In this document: one piece after another, positions 49,802 through 58,025 of the stretch
Layout: every line of letters begins with the position of its first letter
How positions within the stretch are numbered: position 1 is the first letter of the stretch
From: Chloroflexota bacterium
GTDB lineage: Bacteria; Chloroflexota; UBA11872
Assembly: GCA_026708035.1 (NCBI GenBank)
Contig: JAPOVQ010000015.1
Location: 40,635-104,634, forward strand
Direction: 5' to 3'
Length of the DNA: 64,000 bases
Program-made: the position numbers and the translations under genes
The notes under the pieces: model-generated
Database searches by the model: none
Told to the model about the DNA's origin: nothing
What the model saw: only the letters and a program-made list of their open reading frames with translations

Positions 49802-50982
49802 TGCGCATTCTTCAGGTTTCGCCCTACGACTTCCCGTACCCGGGCGGGGTGACGGAGCACGTGCTGGCCCTGGACCGCGAGTTCCGGGCACTGGGGCATG
49901 AGGTCGCAATCATGGCGCCGTCGTCGGCCGAGACGCCCGAGGTGGAGAATCCCAACTTTTACCGGGTCGGGCGCCGCATCGTGCCGCTGCCGGTGAATCA
50001 GTCGACGGCCCGGCTCACGCTGTCGCCCGCGCTGCTGCCGCGGGTGCGCCGCTTCCTGGACGAGCGCCAGTTCGACGTGGTCCATCTGCAGGAACCGCTC
50101 GTGCCGGCCTTGCCGCTCACCGTGCTGCGCCACTCCAAGGCGCTGAATGTCGGAACGTTCCACGCGGCGCGCAAGTCGGCGTTCGTCTATCACACCACGC
50201 GGCCGCTCATTCGCCGGCTGCAACGCAAGCTCGACGGCAAGATCGCCGTGTCACAGGCGGCGCGGGACCTGGTGTACCGCTCCTACCGCGGCGAGTACCG
50301 CATCATTCCCAACGGCATCGACGTCGACTTCTACGGTCGAAAAGCCGAGCCCTTGCCGCAGTTGAACGACGGGTTCTTCAACATCCTGTTCGTGGGACGC
50401 TTCGACAAGCGCAAGGGCCTCTCGGTGCTGCTGCGGGCGATGCAGTTGGTCCAGCAGATGCAACCCCGCACCCGGCTGGTGCTCGTGGGGGCCTACCGTC
50501 CCCGCCAACGCCGCATCTACCAGCGACAGGTCGACCAGCTTGGCCTGCGCAACGTGGTCTTCGCGGGCTACGTGAGCCAGGAGGACAAGCAGCGCTACCT
50601 CAAGAGTTCGCACGTCTTCTGCTCGCCGGCGCTGGGTGGGGAGAGCCAGGGGGTGGTGCTGCTTGAGGCCATGGCCGCCGGCCTGCCGGTGGTGGCCAGC
50701 GACATTCCCGGCTACCGCGCGCTGCTGCTGGACGGCGAGGGCGCCCTGCTGGTGCCGCCCAAGGATGACGCGGCGCTGGCGCGCACGCTGCTCCGCCTGA
50801 TGCGCAACGAGACCAAGCGCGCGCAAATGTCCGCGTTCGGCGAGCAGCGCGCCCAGGCGTTTGCCTGGCCGAAGATCGCGGCCCGGGTGGCGGACTACTA
50901 CGAAGAGTTGCTCAACGAACGCGAGATCGGCGGTCGCTATTGGGCCTTCTCGCCCAAGGCCGCCGAGGCGGGGACGCGCTGA
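49801..50982 (+). CDS. PimA-like glycosyltransferase (phosphatidylinositol mannosyltransferase)
   Basis: A 393-residue GT-B, GT4-family glycosyltransferase. It opens VRILQVSPYDFPYPGGVTEHVLALDREF, with the PGGV glycine-rich loop typical of PimA. The donor site has VGRFDKRKG, and the nucleotide-sugar EX7E motif is in GGESQGVVLLEAMAAGLPVV. PimA transfers mannose from GDP-mannose to the 2-position of phosphatidylinositol. The GTG at 49801 overlaps the upstream stop by one base and the TGA overlaps the next ATG, so the three downstream genes are tightly coupled. Specificity for inositol is inferred from the operon. Confidence 0.92.
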   Translation: MRILQVSPYDFPYPGGVTEHVLALDREFRALGHEVAIMAPSSAETPEVENPNFYRVGRRIVPLPVNQSTARLTLSPALLPRVRRFLDERQFDVVHLQEPLVPALPLTVLRHSKALNVGTFHAARKSAFVYHTTRPLIRRLQRKLDGKIAVSQAARDLVYRSYRGEYRIIPNGIDVDFYGRKAEPLPQLNDGFFNILFVGRFDKRKGLSVLLRAMQLVQQMQPRTRLVLVGAYRPRQRRIYQRQVDQLGLRNVVFAGYVSQEDKQRYLKSSHVFCSPALGGESQGVVLLEAMAAGLPVVASDIPGYRALLLDGEGALLVPPKDDAALARTLLRLMRNETKRAQMSAFGEQRAQAFAWPKIAARVADYYEELLNEREIGGRYWAFSPKAAEAGTR

Positions 50983-51608
50983 TGATCAACCAACGGATGC
51001 AGGCCCGATCGCGCCGCCTGGCCGAGCGCGTGGTGGCGCCGTTGGCGCGCACCGGCATCGACCCCAATGTGCTGACGATCACCGGGCTCGTGCTGTCGTT
51101 TCCGACGGCCGTGGTCATCGCGCTGGGCTGGCAGGTCGCCGGCGGCGTGATGCTGCTCTTCAGCGCCGGATTCGACATGTTCGACGGCGCCGTGGCCCGC
51201 GTCAGCAACCGGCGGTCGGACTTCGGCGCGTTCCTGGACTCCACCCTGGACCGCTGGGGCGAGGGCGTCATATTCGCCGGGCTCACCTGGTATTTCGTCG
51301 ACGTCGGCGCGCGGGCGGAGACGGTGCTCGCTCTGCTGACGCTGATCGGGTCCATGCTGATCAGCTACACCCGCGCCCGCGCCGAGGGCCTGGGCGTGGA
51401 GTGCAAGGTCGGCTTCTTCCAACGACCGGAGCGGCTGATCGTGCTGGGCATCGCGCTGCTGACGCCGTTCGGGGTGCTGAGCGGGGCCATGTGGTTTCTC
51501 GCCATCGCCACCCAGCTCACCGCCGCCCAGCGCGTGCTGCACGTGCACAGCCAGATCGAGCGCGCGAAGAAGCTCAAGGCAAACGAGGGCGACGGCGACA
51601 CGGCCTGA
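50982..51608 (+). CDS. CDP-alcohol phosphatidyltransferase (phosphatidylinositol phosphate synthase-like)
   Basis: A 208-residue integral-membrane enzyme with about six helices. The full CDP-alcohol phosphotransferase motif is present: Asp65, Asp68-Gly-x-x-Ala-Arg, Gly82, Asp86 and Asp90 (FDMFDGAVARVSNRRSDFG then FLDSTLD). It joins a CDP-diacylglycerol to an alcohol. Beside ino1, patA and pimA it is most simply the phosphatidylinositol phosphate synthase that condenses inositol-1-phosphate with CDP-DAG, as PgsA1 does in mycobacteria. The ATG overlaps the pimA stop (TGATG). A tandem repeat region follows. Confidence 0.9.
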   Translation: MINQRMQARSRRLAERVVAPLARTGIDPNVLTITGLVLSFPTAVVIALGWQVAGGVMLLFSAGFDMFDGAVARVSNRRSDFGAFLDSTLDRWGEGVIFAGLTWYFVDVGARAETVLALLTLIGSMLISYTRARAEGLGVECKVGFFQRPERLIVLGIALLTPFGVLSGAMWFLAIATQLTAAQRVLHVHSQIERAKKLKANEGDGDTA

Positions 51609-51620
51609 GCGGCGGACTCG

Positions 51621-51741
51621 CGGCGCCCTGAATCCGAGTCCGCGTAGGGGCAGCCCTCGTGGCTGCCCTGATCGAGCAGCGGATTCGCGGCGCCCTGGAT
51701 CCGAGTCCGCGTAGGGGCAGCCCTTGTGGCTGCCCTGATCG
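51621..51741. repeat. Tandem 54-bp direct repeats with GGGGCAGCC hairpins
   Basis: Two near-identical 54-bp copies (51621-51674 and 51688-51741, period 67) contain CGCGTAGGGGCAGCCC followed by GTGGCTGCCC, each able to fold into a hairpin. A related inverted GGGCGCCC(N)GGGGCGCCC unit follows at 51770-51795. Similar sequences occur at 55330-55402. They fill the gap between the lipid operon and the convergent racemase-family gene. Confidence 0.8.
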
Positions 51742-51816
51742 CCAGGCGTCGACTGGCAAGCAGTCACGGGCGCCCACTAGGGGCGCCCCTACAGATCCCG
51801 TGTTCCTACTATTGGG

Positions 51817-52962
51817 CTACCAGTTCGTGACCGAGCCGTCGTGGCGGCGGAGCTCGTGGACCGGTCGCATCTGGAACGGATGGTTGGCCGCGGCCTCTTC
51901 GTCGATGTCCACGCCGATGCCGGGCGCGGTCGGCGCGATCAGGTGGCCGTCCTCGAAGGTCATCTGCTGCGGGAACACATCCGCCAGCGCGCCGGGCACC
52001 TCCGGCAGCTCCTGCACCCCGACAAGGGGGCTGGCGATGTCCAGGTGCACGCACGCGGCCAGCGAGATCGGTCCCATGGGGCTGTGCGGCGCGAGGTATT
52101 GGTGGTGCGACTCGGCCCAGCCGGCGATCTTCCGCGCCTCGGTGAATCCACCGACGATGCACAGGTCGGTCCGCACGTAGTCGATCAGGTCGCCCTCGAT
52201 GAGCGGCTGAAACTCCCATTTGGAGGCCAGCTCCTCGCCGCCGGCAATGGGGACGTGGGTGTGACGGCGCACGTAGGCGTAGGCCTCGGGCCGCTCGGAG
52301 CGCACGGGGTCTTCGGCGAAGAATATGTCCAGCGGCTCGAGGCCCTTGCACAGCCGCACGGCCTCGTTCGGGTCGAGGCGGGTGTGAAAGTCGATGCAAA
52401 TCTCGATGTCCGGCCCCACGTGCCGGCGCATGGCCTCGGCGGTCTCGATGGCGACCGGCACGGCGCGCCGGGGCTCCAGCACCCCGCCCTGCGGCTCGAC
52501 GCCCGGAAAGCCGTAGCGCACGAAGCGGTAGCTCTGCGCCAGCGCGCGGTCGGCGTCGGCCAGCAACGCGTCCAGGGTCTTGCCGGTGACGTGCGGGTAG
52601 GCGACCACGCCGTCGCGGCACTTGCCGCCGAGCAGCTCCCACACCGGAACGCCCAGCGCCTTGCCCTTGATGTCCCAGAGGGCGATGTCGATGGCCGAGA
52701 TCGCCGCGCCCAGGATGGGCCCGGCCTTGAAGAAGCTGCCGCGAAACATGCGCTGCCACAGATGGTCGATGCGCCGCGGGTCCTCGCCGATCAGCAGCGG
52801 GCGGAAGTGCTCGATGACTCCCGCAACCGCGCGTTCCTTGCCGGCGATCGCGGACTCGCCGAGGCCATAGATCCCGCGGTCGGTCTCAACCTTGGTGATC
52901 AGGTAGTTGATGTTCCGGTGCTCGGCGAAGACCGGAATCGTGCGGATGTCCGTGATGCGCAT
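51817..52962 (-). CDS. Mandelate racemase/muconate-lactonizing enzyme family dehydratase
   Basis: A 381-residue enolase-superfamily enzyme. It starts MRITDIRTIPVFAE, a typical N-terminus of galactonate-dehydratase-like members. Barrel metal ligands are in CIDFHTRLDPNEA (Asp, with the following His in the GalD-type DFH triad), FFAEDPVRSE (Glu) and AGGEELASKWE (Glu). APHSPMGPIS supplies the final catalytic His. The family eliminates water from sugar acids. Two DapA-family lyases are encoded just upstream on the same strand, so a 2-keto-3-deoxy acid is a likely product. The ATG at 52962 fits the family start. Substrate unresolved. Confidence 0.9.
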   Translation of the reverse strand: MRITDIRTIPVFAEHRNINYLITKVETDRGIYGLGESAIAGKERAVAGVIEHFRPLLIGEDPRRIDHLWQRMFRGSFFKAGPILGAAISAIDIALWDIKGKALGVPVWELLGGKCRDGVVAYPHVTGKTLDALLADADRALAQSYRFVRYGFPGVEPQGGVLEPRRAVPVAIETAEAMRRHVGPDIEICIDFHTRLDPNEAVRLCKGLEPLDIFFAEDPVRSERPEAYAYVRRHTHVPIAGGEELASKWEFQPLIEGDLIDYVRTDLCIVGGFTEARKIAGWAESHHQYLAPHSPMGPISLAACVHLDIASPLVGVQELPEVPGALADVFPQQMTFEDGHLIAPTAPGIGVDIDEEAAANHPFQMRPVHELRRHDGSVTNW

Positions 52963-53060
52963 GGCGGTGGCTTTCCGTGCAGGGCCGCTATGGGACTGAT
53001 GATAGGCGGACGCCGCACCCGCTGGATCACGCTGCAGGCAGCGCGGGCCACCGGACAACC

Positions 53061-54008
53061 CTACGCCGGCACCGCCTCGCGCTGCCGCGCCAGGATTTCG
53101 CGAATCTCCGCGTGCGTTTCGGGCGTTGCCGCGGCATCCCGCGACGGCAGCCGCGACCCTCCGGCCTGCAGGCCCATCGCCTCCATCCACGGCTTCACGA
53201 ACACGCCCTCGCCCGCCGTCTGCGCGCCGATGCGGCCGATGATCTCGCCGTATGGAACCATGAAGTCGTCGAAGACGCGCTGCGCCTCCTCGTAGCGGCG
53301 GGCCTGCATCAGGTCGCACACGCGCCAGGAGTGCTGCGGCAGGAAGTTGGGCACGTGGCTGATCCAGGCGCGGCAGCCGAGGATGTGTCCCAAGACCACC
53401 AGCGGCGAGTTGTCCACCACCGCCGCCAGCGGTAGGAACCGCCGCAGCCCGTCGAGGTGGCTGCCCATGTCCGGCGAGCCCCACTTCACGGCGATCGTGT
53501 TGGGCAACTCGACCAGTCGCGCCATCAGGTCCACCGGCACGTCGTATTTCGACCCGCTGTACCAATGGCTGTAGGCCGCGAAGCCCACGTTGGTGTGCCG
53601 CGCCACTTCCTCGTGCCAGGCCACGGCGTCCTCGGGCGTCACCGTGTAGTAGTACGCCGCGCTGATCTGCGCCGCATCCACGCCCAGGTCCTCGCAAAAT
53701 TGGCACAGCTCGATCACGACGCGGATGTCAGTGCTCTGCACCCCGGCCATCACCGGAACCTGTCCGCCGCTCACCTCCACGATGGTCCGGATCACCTGGC
53801 GCCGCTCTGCCGTGCTCAACACCGTGAAATCGCCGCCCGACCCCGCGGCCAGCAGCACCGTGTTCCCTTGCCGTGCGCCCTGGTCGATCAGCCACTGCAC
53901 GTTTGACGCCAGGCCGTTGAGATCGACCGCGCCGTCGTCGGTGAAGATCGTCGCGATCGGCACGACCACGCCTTGCAGCCGTGCCTTCGCCTCGTCGATG
54001 GTCAGCAT
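53061..54008 (-). CDS. DapA-family lyase (dihydrodipicolinate synthase/N-acetylneuraminate lyase superfamily)
   Basis: A 315-residue class I aldolase. It has the N-terminal VVVPIATIFTDDGAVDLNG and a GSGGDFTVLSTAERR block in the place of the DapA GxxGE loop. The barrel Tyr (AAYYYTVTPEDA) and the Schiff-base Lys (TIAVKWGSPDMG) are visible. The ATG at 54008 has GGAGG at ideal distance. It probably cleaves or dehydrates a 2-keto-3-deoxy sugar acid. The downstream mandelate-racemase-family gene and the upstream paralogue on the same strand support a joint catabolic pathway. Lysine biosynthesis is unlikely because the tail and active site differ from true DapA. Confidence 0.9.
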   Translation of the reverse strand: MLTIDEAKARLQGVVVPIATIFTDDGAVDLNGLASNVQWLIDQGARQGNTVLLAAGSGGDFTVLSTAERRQVIRTIVEVSGGQVPVMAGVQSTDIRVVIELCQFCEDLGVDAAQISAAYYYTVTPEDAVAWHEEVARHTNVGFAAYSHWYSGSKYDVPVDLMARLVELPNTIAVKWGSPDMGSHLDGLRRFLPLAAVVDNSPLVVLGHILGCRAWISHVPNFLPQHSWRVCDLMQARRYEEAQRVFDDFMVPYGEIIGRIGAQTAGEGVFVKPWMEAMGLQAGGSRLPSRDAAATPETHAEIREILARQREAVPA

Positions 54009-54089
54009 GGGCCTACCTCCCGTTGCCAATGGCGGTGGAGCCGTGGGGCCCGGTGCGCAGCAATCACGGGTCTACCGCGCTTCGGCCGC

Positions 54090-54245
54090 CATCCGATTCC
54101 CTCTCCCTTGACGGGAGAGGGTTAGAGCCTGCCCCGTACTTGATACGGGGGTGAGGGTGCGGGCAATGTCGCATGTCCCCCTCGCGACGCGATCGCGGGC
54201 ACCCCCTCATCCTAGCCTTCTCCCACGAGGGGAGAAGGGACCGGA
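54090..54245. repeat. Inverted-repeat-rich spacer between the two DapA-like genes
   Basis: CCCTCTCCC-TTGAC-GGGAGAGGG, CCCCGTACTTGATACGGGG and CCTTCTCCC-ACGAG-GGGAGAAGG form three hairpins in a row. This style of CCCTCTCC repeat also appears in the gap near 47.1 kb. No gene is seen in the 249-bp spacer. Confidence 0.75.
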
Positions 54246-54257
54246 CACCACGCGCCA

Positions 54258-55193
54258 CTAGCGATCGGCCACCGGCCATCCGAATCCGCGCACGATCTCG
54301 CGGAGCTCATCGAGCTCCTGGTCGTTGAGGGGCTTCGACGGCGGCCGCGAGGCCCCCATCGGGCGGCCCATCACCGCCGTCAACCCCTTCTTCACCCGTC
54401 CTTGCCCGCCGGATCGCTGGTCCATGCGCTCGGCGAACAGACGCAGCGGCTCGTTCACGGACTCGAACAACGTCTCCGCCTCGTCGTACTGCTTCGACTC
54501 CATCAGCTCCCACACGCGCAGGTCATGCGCCGGATGGATATCCGAGGTGAGGTTGATGTAGCCGCGCCCGCCGAGTTGGTGACAGCGGATCGGCCCGCCG
54601 CCGTTGTCAATCACGCTCACCCGGTCCGTAAAGCGGGCCATCTCGTCGTAGTCGACGTCCGCCGGCGCCGCCCACTTGATGCTCACCACCTGGTCGATGT
54701 CCGCGATGGTGTCCAGGGTCTCCACCTCCATCCGACCACCCGGCAGCCAGTGGGTGTGATAGACCATCACGCCGATGTCGATGGCGTCGGACAGGTCGCT
54801 GAAATAGTCAATCGCGTCGCCTTGGCTCGGCAGGTTGAAGACCGGCGGACACACCTGCAACGCCATGGCGCCCAGGTCCTGGGCGCGCTTGGCGTCCTCG
54901 ATCGTGCGCTTGGTGTCCTTGTAGTGGAGCCCGCAGACGATTGCCGCGCGGTCGTCGGCCGCCTGCACCACCGTGCGCAGGAGCGCGGGCCACTCCTCGT
55001 CGCTCAGCATCGGGCCCTCGCCCATGGCCGCCGCCACCTTGATGACGGCGGCGCCTTTCACCAGGCCCTGCTCCACCCACCATTGGGTGATCGCGTGCAT
55101 GCAGCCGTGATCGACCTCGAAGTCGTCGTCGAACGGCGTGGGGACCGTCGCAATCGGCCCTTGAATCAGATCCCGGATTTCGTCACGCGTCAT
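54258..55193 (-). CDS. DapA-family lyase, second paralogue
   Basis: A 311-residue class I aldolase-fold protein. It shares GPIATVPTPFDDDFEVDHGCM, AAAMGEGPMLSDEEW, the barrel Tyr (GVMVYHTHW) and the Schiff-base Lys (VVSIKWAAPADV) with the DapA superfamily. It is only distantly similar to the neighbouring homologue, so this is not a recent duplication. The ATG at 55193 was chosen over 55238 because it begins the conserved strand. Together with its neighbour and the racemase-family enzyme it suggests stepwise breakdown of an uncommon sugar acid or pyruvate-containing compound. Confidence 0.88.
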   Translation of the reverse strand: MTRDEIRDLIQGPIATVPTPFDDDFEVDHGCMHAITQWWVEQGLVKGAAVIKVAAAMGEGPMLSDEEWPALLRTVVQAADDRAAIVCGLHYKDTKRTIEDAKRAQDLGAMALQVCPPVFNLPSQGDAIDYFSDLSDAIDIGVMVYHTHWLPGGRMEVETLDTIADIDQVVSIKWAAPADVDYDEMARFTDRVSVIDNGGGPIRCHQLGGRGYINLTSDIHPAHDLRVWELMESKQYDEAETLFESVNEPLRLFAERMDQRSGGQGRVKKGLTAVMGRPMGASRPPSKPLNDQELDELREIVRGFGWPVADR

Positions 55194-55319
55194 CGGCAGA
55201 GCCTCCACCCGCTTGCGGCGACGCGGTATGTCGCGCACGCCCGGCGCTTTCGTCGCTTATAGCCGGGCCGGGCGTCAGCGTCAATGCGCCGGGCGCATCA
55301 GCCATCCTCCGAGAAGGCG

Positions 55320-55410
55320 GGACGATCGTGTAGGGGCAGCTCTTGTGGCCGCCCGAAGCGGAGATCGAAGGAGGGCGCCCACGAGGGGCGCCCCTACAGG
55401 GAACATGTCG
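55320..55410. repeat. GGGGCGCCC-type intergenic repeats
   Basis: GTAGGGGCAGCTCTTGTGGCCGCCC and GGGCGCCCACGAGGGGCGCCC units, related to those at 51.6-51.8 kb, lie between the second lyase and ftsK. Each arm can form a hairpin. No coding frame is supported. Confidence 0.7.
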
Positions 55411-55458
55411 GTGTCGGGGTAGCCCTCGTGGCTGGCCGGCGGTAGCCCTGGACGGGCG

Positions 55459-57633
55459 TTAGCCCGTCTCGCTGCGCTGCAACACCTGGCGCCGCGCCGA
55501 CTGCGGCTCCGGCGGCCCGACGAATCCCTCGGCCTCCAGCTGCATGGCCAGCTTTTGCGCCTTGGATCGGCCGACCTGGAGCTCGCGGCTCAGCAGGTCG
55601 GGCGTGATGCTCTCGTGCCGCATCACCAGCTCCGTCGCGGACACGTACAGCTCGTCTTCCTCGGAGTCGCCCTGCTCGATGGCGTCGTGCAGATCTTCGG
55701 TCGTCAGCGTCTGCGGCTCGCCCTGCTCGCGCCAGTGATCGACCACCCCGTTGATCTCCGCGTCGTCGGTGTACACGCCCTGCACGCGGATCGGCTTACC
55801 GCCCTCCGGTGGCGCGAACAGCATGTCGCCCCGGCCGATCAGCCGCTCGGCCCCAGCCCCGTCCAGGATCGTGCGCGAGTCGGCCTGGCTGCTGACCATG
55901 AAGGAGATGCGCGTCGGGAAATTCGCCTTGATCAGGCCCGTCACAACGTCCACCGAGGGCCGCTGCGTCGAGACCACCAGGTGGATGCCCGTGGCGCGCG
56001 CCAGCTGGGCCAGTCGAGCCAGCAGGCGTTCGACGTCGCCCGGCGCCGTCATCATCAGGTCCGCCAGCTCATCGATCACCGTGACCAGGTAGGGCAAGGG
56101 CTTGCCGTCGGTGGCCTCGGTCGGGTTCGCGTTGTAGGAGGTGATGTTGCGCACGCCGGCCTTGTTGAAGATGCGGTAGCGCCGGGCCATCTCGCGGCTG
56201 ACCCACGTGAGCACCGGCACCGCGTCGTCGATGTCCGTCACGACGGGCATGCGCAGGTGGGGCACGCCGTCGAAGGTCACCAGCTCAACCATCTTGGGGT
56301 CGATCAGCACCAAGTGCAGCTCGTCCGGCGTGGTCTGGCAGAGCAAGCCTGTGATCAACGACGTGAGGCATACGGACTTCCCGGCGCCGGTGGACCCTGC
56401 AATCAGCAGGTGCGGCATCGCGGTCAAATCGACCACCCGCACCATGCCGGCCACGTCCTTGCCCAGCGCCAGCTTGAGGTTGGCGCGTGACGTCACCCAC
56501 GCCTCGGCCTCCATGACCTCGCGCACGCTGACGACCAGCGGCTCGTCATTGGGGAGCTCGATACCCAGATAAGGACGCCCCGGCACCGGCGCCTCGATGC
56601 GCAGACTGCGCGCGGCCAGCTTCAGGGCCAGGTCGTTGGCCAGCGCCGTAATCCGCGCCACCTTGACTCCGGTGCCCGGCCGCACCAGGTACTGGGTGAC
56701 CACCGGCCCCGGAATCGCCTCCGGCACGCTGGCCTCGATGTTGAATGAGCCCAGCGTATCCACGATTACCTGGGCCTTGGCCCGAATCTCGGCGTCGGGT
56801 ACGTCCGTCGCGGGAGGCGTCGGTTGCATCAGTTCCATCGGCGGCAGCGTCCACGGCCCTTCGTCATCGTCCTCGGCGGCGGGCGCCGTCGCCACGGTGG
56901 GCGCGGTGCGGATCAGCGGCCCCTGCTGCCAGTCTTCGGGTGTCGACGAGCCATTGACCTCTTCGGGGGCGGCATCCGCCGGCGCGGGCGATTCCGACGC
57001 CTTGCGCGATCGATCCCCGGATTGCGGCCGGAAGATCGGAACAAGGCGACGTTTGGCGGCGGAGGCCGTCGCGGCGGCGATCCGCGCCAGGTGCACGGCG
57101 CCATCGATGAGCAGCCGCCCCGTGAACCGCGTCGTCGCCGCGCCGCGCGCCGATGCCAGCAGGGCGTAGCCGACGGCGGCCACCGTTGCAATGGCCAGCA
57201 GCGCATAAGCCGGAGCCCCGCCCACGCTCGCCGCGAGCCCGTGGCCGATAAACCGGCCAACCCAGCCGCCGCTGTCGGCCGCCAGCGCGTCTTCCGGGGC
57301 CGCCAGACCGACCAGCGCGGCAAGCCCTAGCACGAACACCACCGCCGCGGCGACGTGCCCCGGTCCGATGATCGGTCGCTTCCGCACTCCGCTCAGCAGC
57401 AGCGCGGGGCCCACCAGGATGCACGCAATCGCGGCGATCGGCGCCGCGCGGCCGAAGCCCTCGATGTAGGCCGCGCCGCTTGCGGCGACGACAAATCCAT
57501 CACGGCTGAAGAGACCGATGAATGCGGTCAGGCCAAGCGCGCTGAGAACGATTCCGACAAGCCCGAGCACGTCCCAGCGTTCCATTCGGACTGCACGGGG
57601 CGCGGGAGCCGCTGCCCGGCGCGTTTTGGCCAC
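55459..57633 (-). CDS. ftsK: FtsK/SpoIIIE DNA translocase
   Basis: A 724-residue septal DNA pump that clears chromosomes from the division plane. Four predicted membrane helices occupy about residues 20-170. A Pro/Ala/acidic linker leads to the motor, which carries the Walker A GSTGAGKSVCLTSLI, Walker B LHLVLIDPKMVELV and the sensor VTVIDELADLMM. A C-terminal winged-helix gamma domain (ELVMRHESITPDLLSRELQVGRSKAQKLAMQL) recognises polarity sequences. The linker is short compared with E. coli FtsK, typical for Chloroflexota and Firmicutes. Start at 57633 ATG-class codon fits the hydrophobic N-terminus. Divergent from the GH99-like genes. Confidence 0.96.
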   Translation of the reverse strand: MAKTRRAAAPAPRAVRMERWDVLGLVGIVLSALGLTAFIGLFSRDGFVVAASGAAYIEGFGRAAPIAAIACILVGPALLLSGVRKRPIIGPGHVAAAVVFVLGLAALVGLAAPEDALAADSGGWVGRFIGHGLAASVGGAPAYALLAIATVAAVGYALLASARGAATTRFTGRLLIDGAVHLARIAAATASAAKRRLVPIFRPQSGDRSRKASESPAPADAAPEEVNGSSTPEDWQQGPLIRTAPTVATAPAAEDDDEGPWTLPPMELMQPTPPATDVPDAEIRAKAQVIVDTLGSFNIEASVPEAIPGPVVTQYLVRPGTGVKVARITALANDLALKLAARSLRIEAPVPGRPYLGIELPNDEPLVVSVREVMEAEAWVTSRANLKLALGKDVAGMVRVVDLTAMPHLLIAGSTGAGKSVCLTSLITGLLCQTTPDELHLVLIDPKMVELVTFDGVPHLRMPVVTDIDDAVPVLTWVSREMARRYRIFNKAGVRNITSYNANPTEATDGKPLPYLVTVIDELADLMMTAPGDVERLLARLAQLARATGIHLVVSTQRPSVDVVTGLIKANFPTRISFMVSSQADSRTILDGAGAERLIGRGDMLFAPPEGGKPIRVQGVYTDDAEINGVVDHWREQGEPQTLTTEDLHDAIEQGDSEEDELYVSATELVMRHESITPDLLSRELQVGRSKAQKLAMQLEAEGFVGPPEPQSARRQVLQRSETG

Positions 57634-58025
57634 GAGGCACTCCTTGCCGGCGCGGCATGACGCGCGCCGGCGCTAGACCTCAGTGACGATCGGCACGCTC
57701 GCCGGCCGCCGCCGGGTCTGGTGGAACTAGTGCCTCCCGAGCGAGTTCCGAATCTCAATTGGCGGGCCGACTCCGCGCCTTGGCTGGATAAGCCTCGGAT
57801 TCCGGCGCGTCGACAACCCTCTACAGATGATATCCGGCGCGACGCACGATTTTCTAGTGGGGCTGGGGCAGATTCCAGGCATTCGCGATCCGGGGCGTTG
57901 TTGCGCCGCCCGTTCCCCACGGCGACCGGATGACAGCGTTCGCTTGCGCGGATAGGGTGCGATAGTACCCATGCTCGGCCGACGCTGCGTGAACAGAGCA
58001 GGGGAGCGTTATCAACGCGGGGACG
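57634..58025. other. 392-bp divergent intergenic region
   Basis: Lies between ftsK (minus) and the first GH99-like gene (plus), and should contain promoters for both. No RNA gene or repeat of the other families is apparent. A short palindrome GCGTTATCAACGC at 58006-58018 sits 8 nt before the GH99-like start. Confidence 0.4.
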
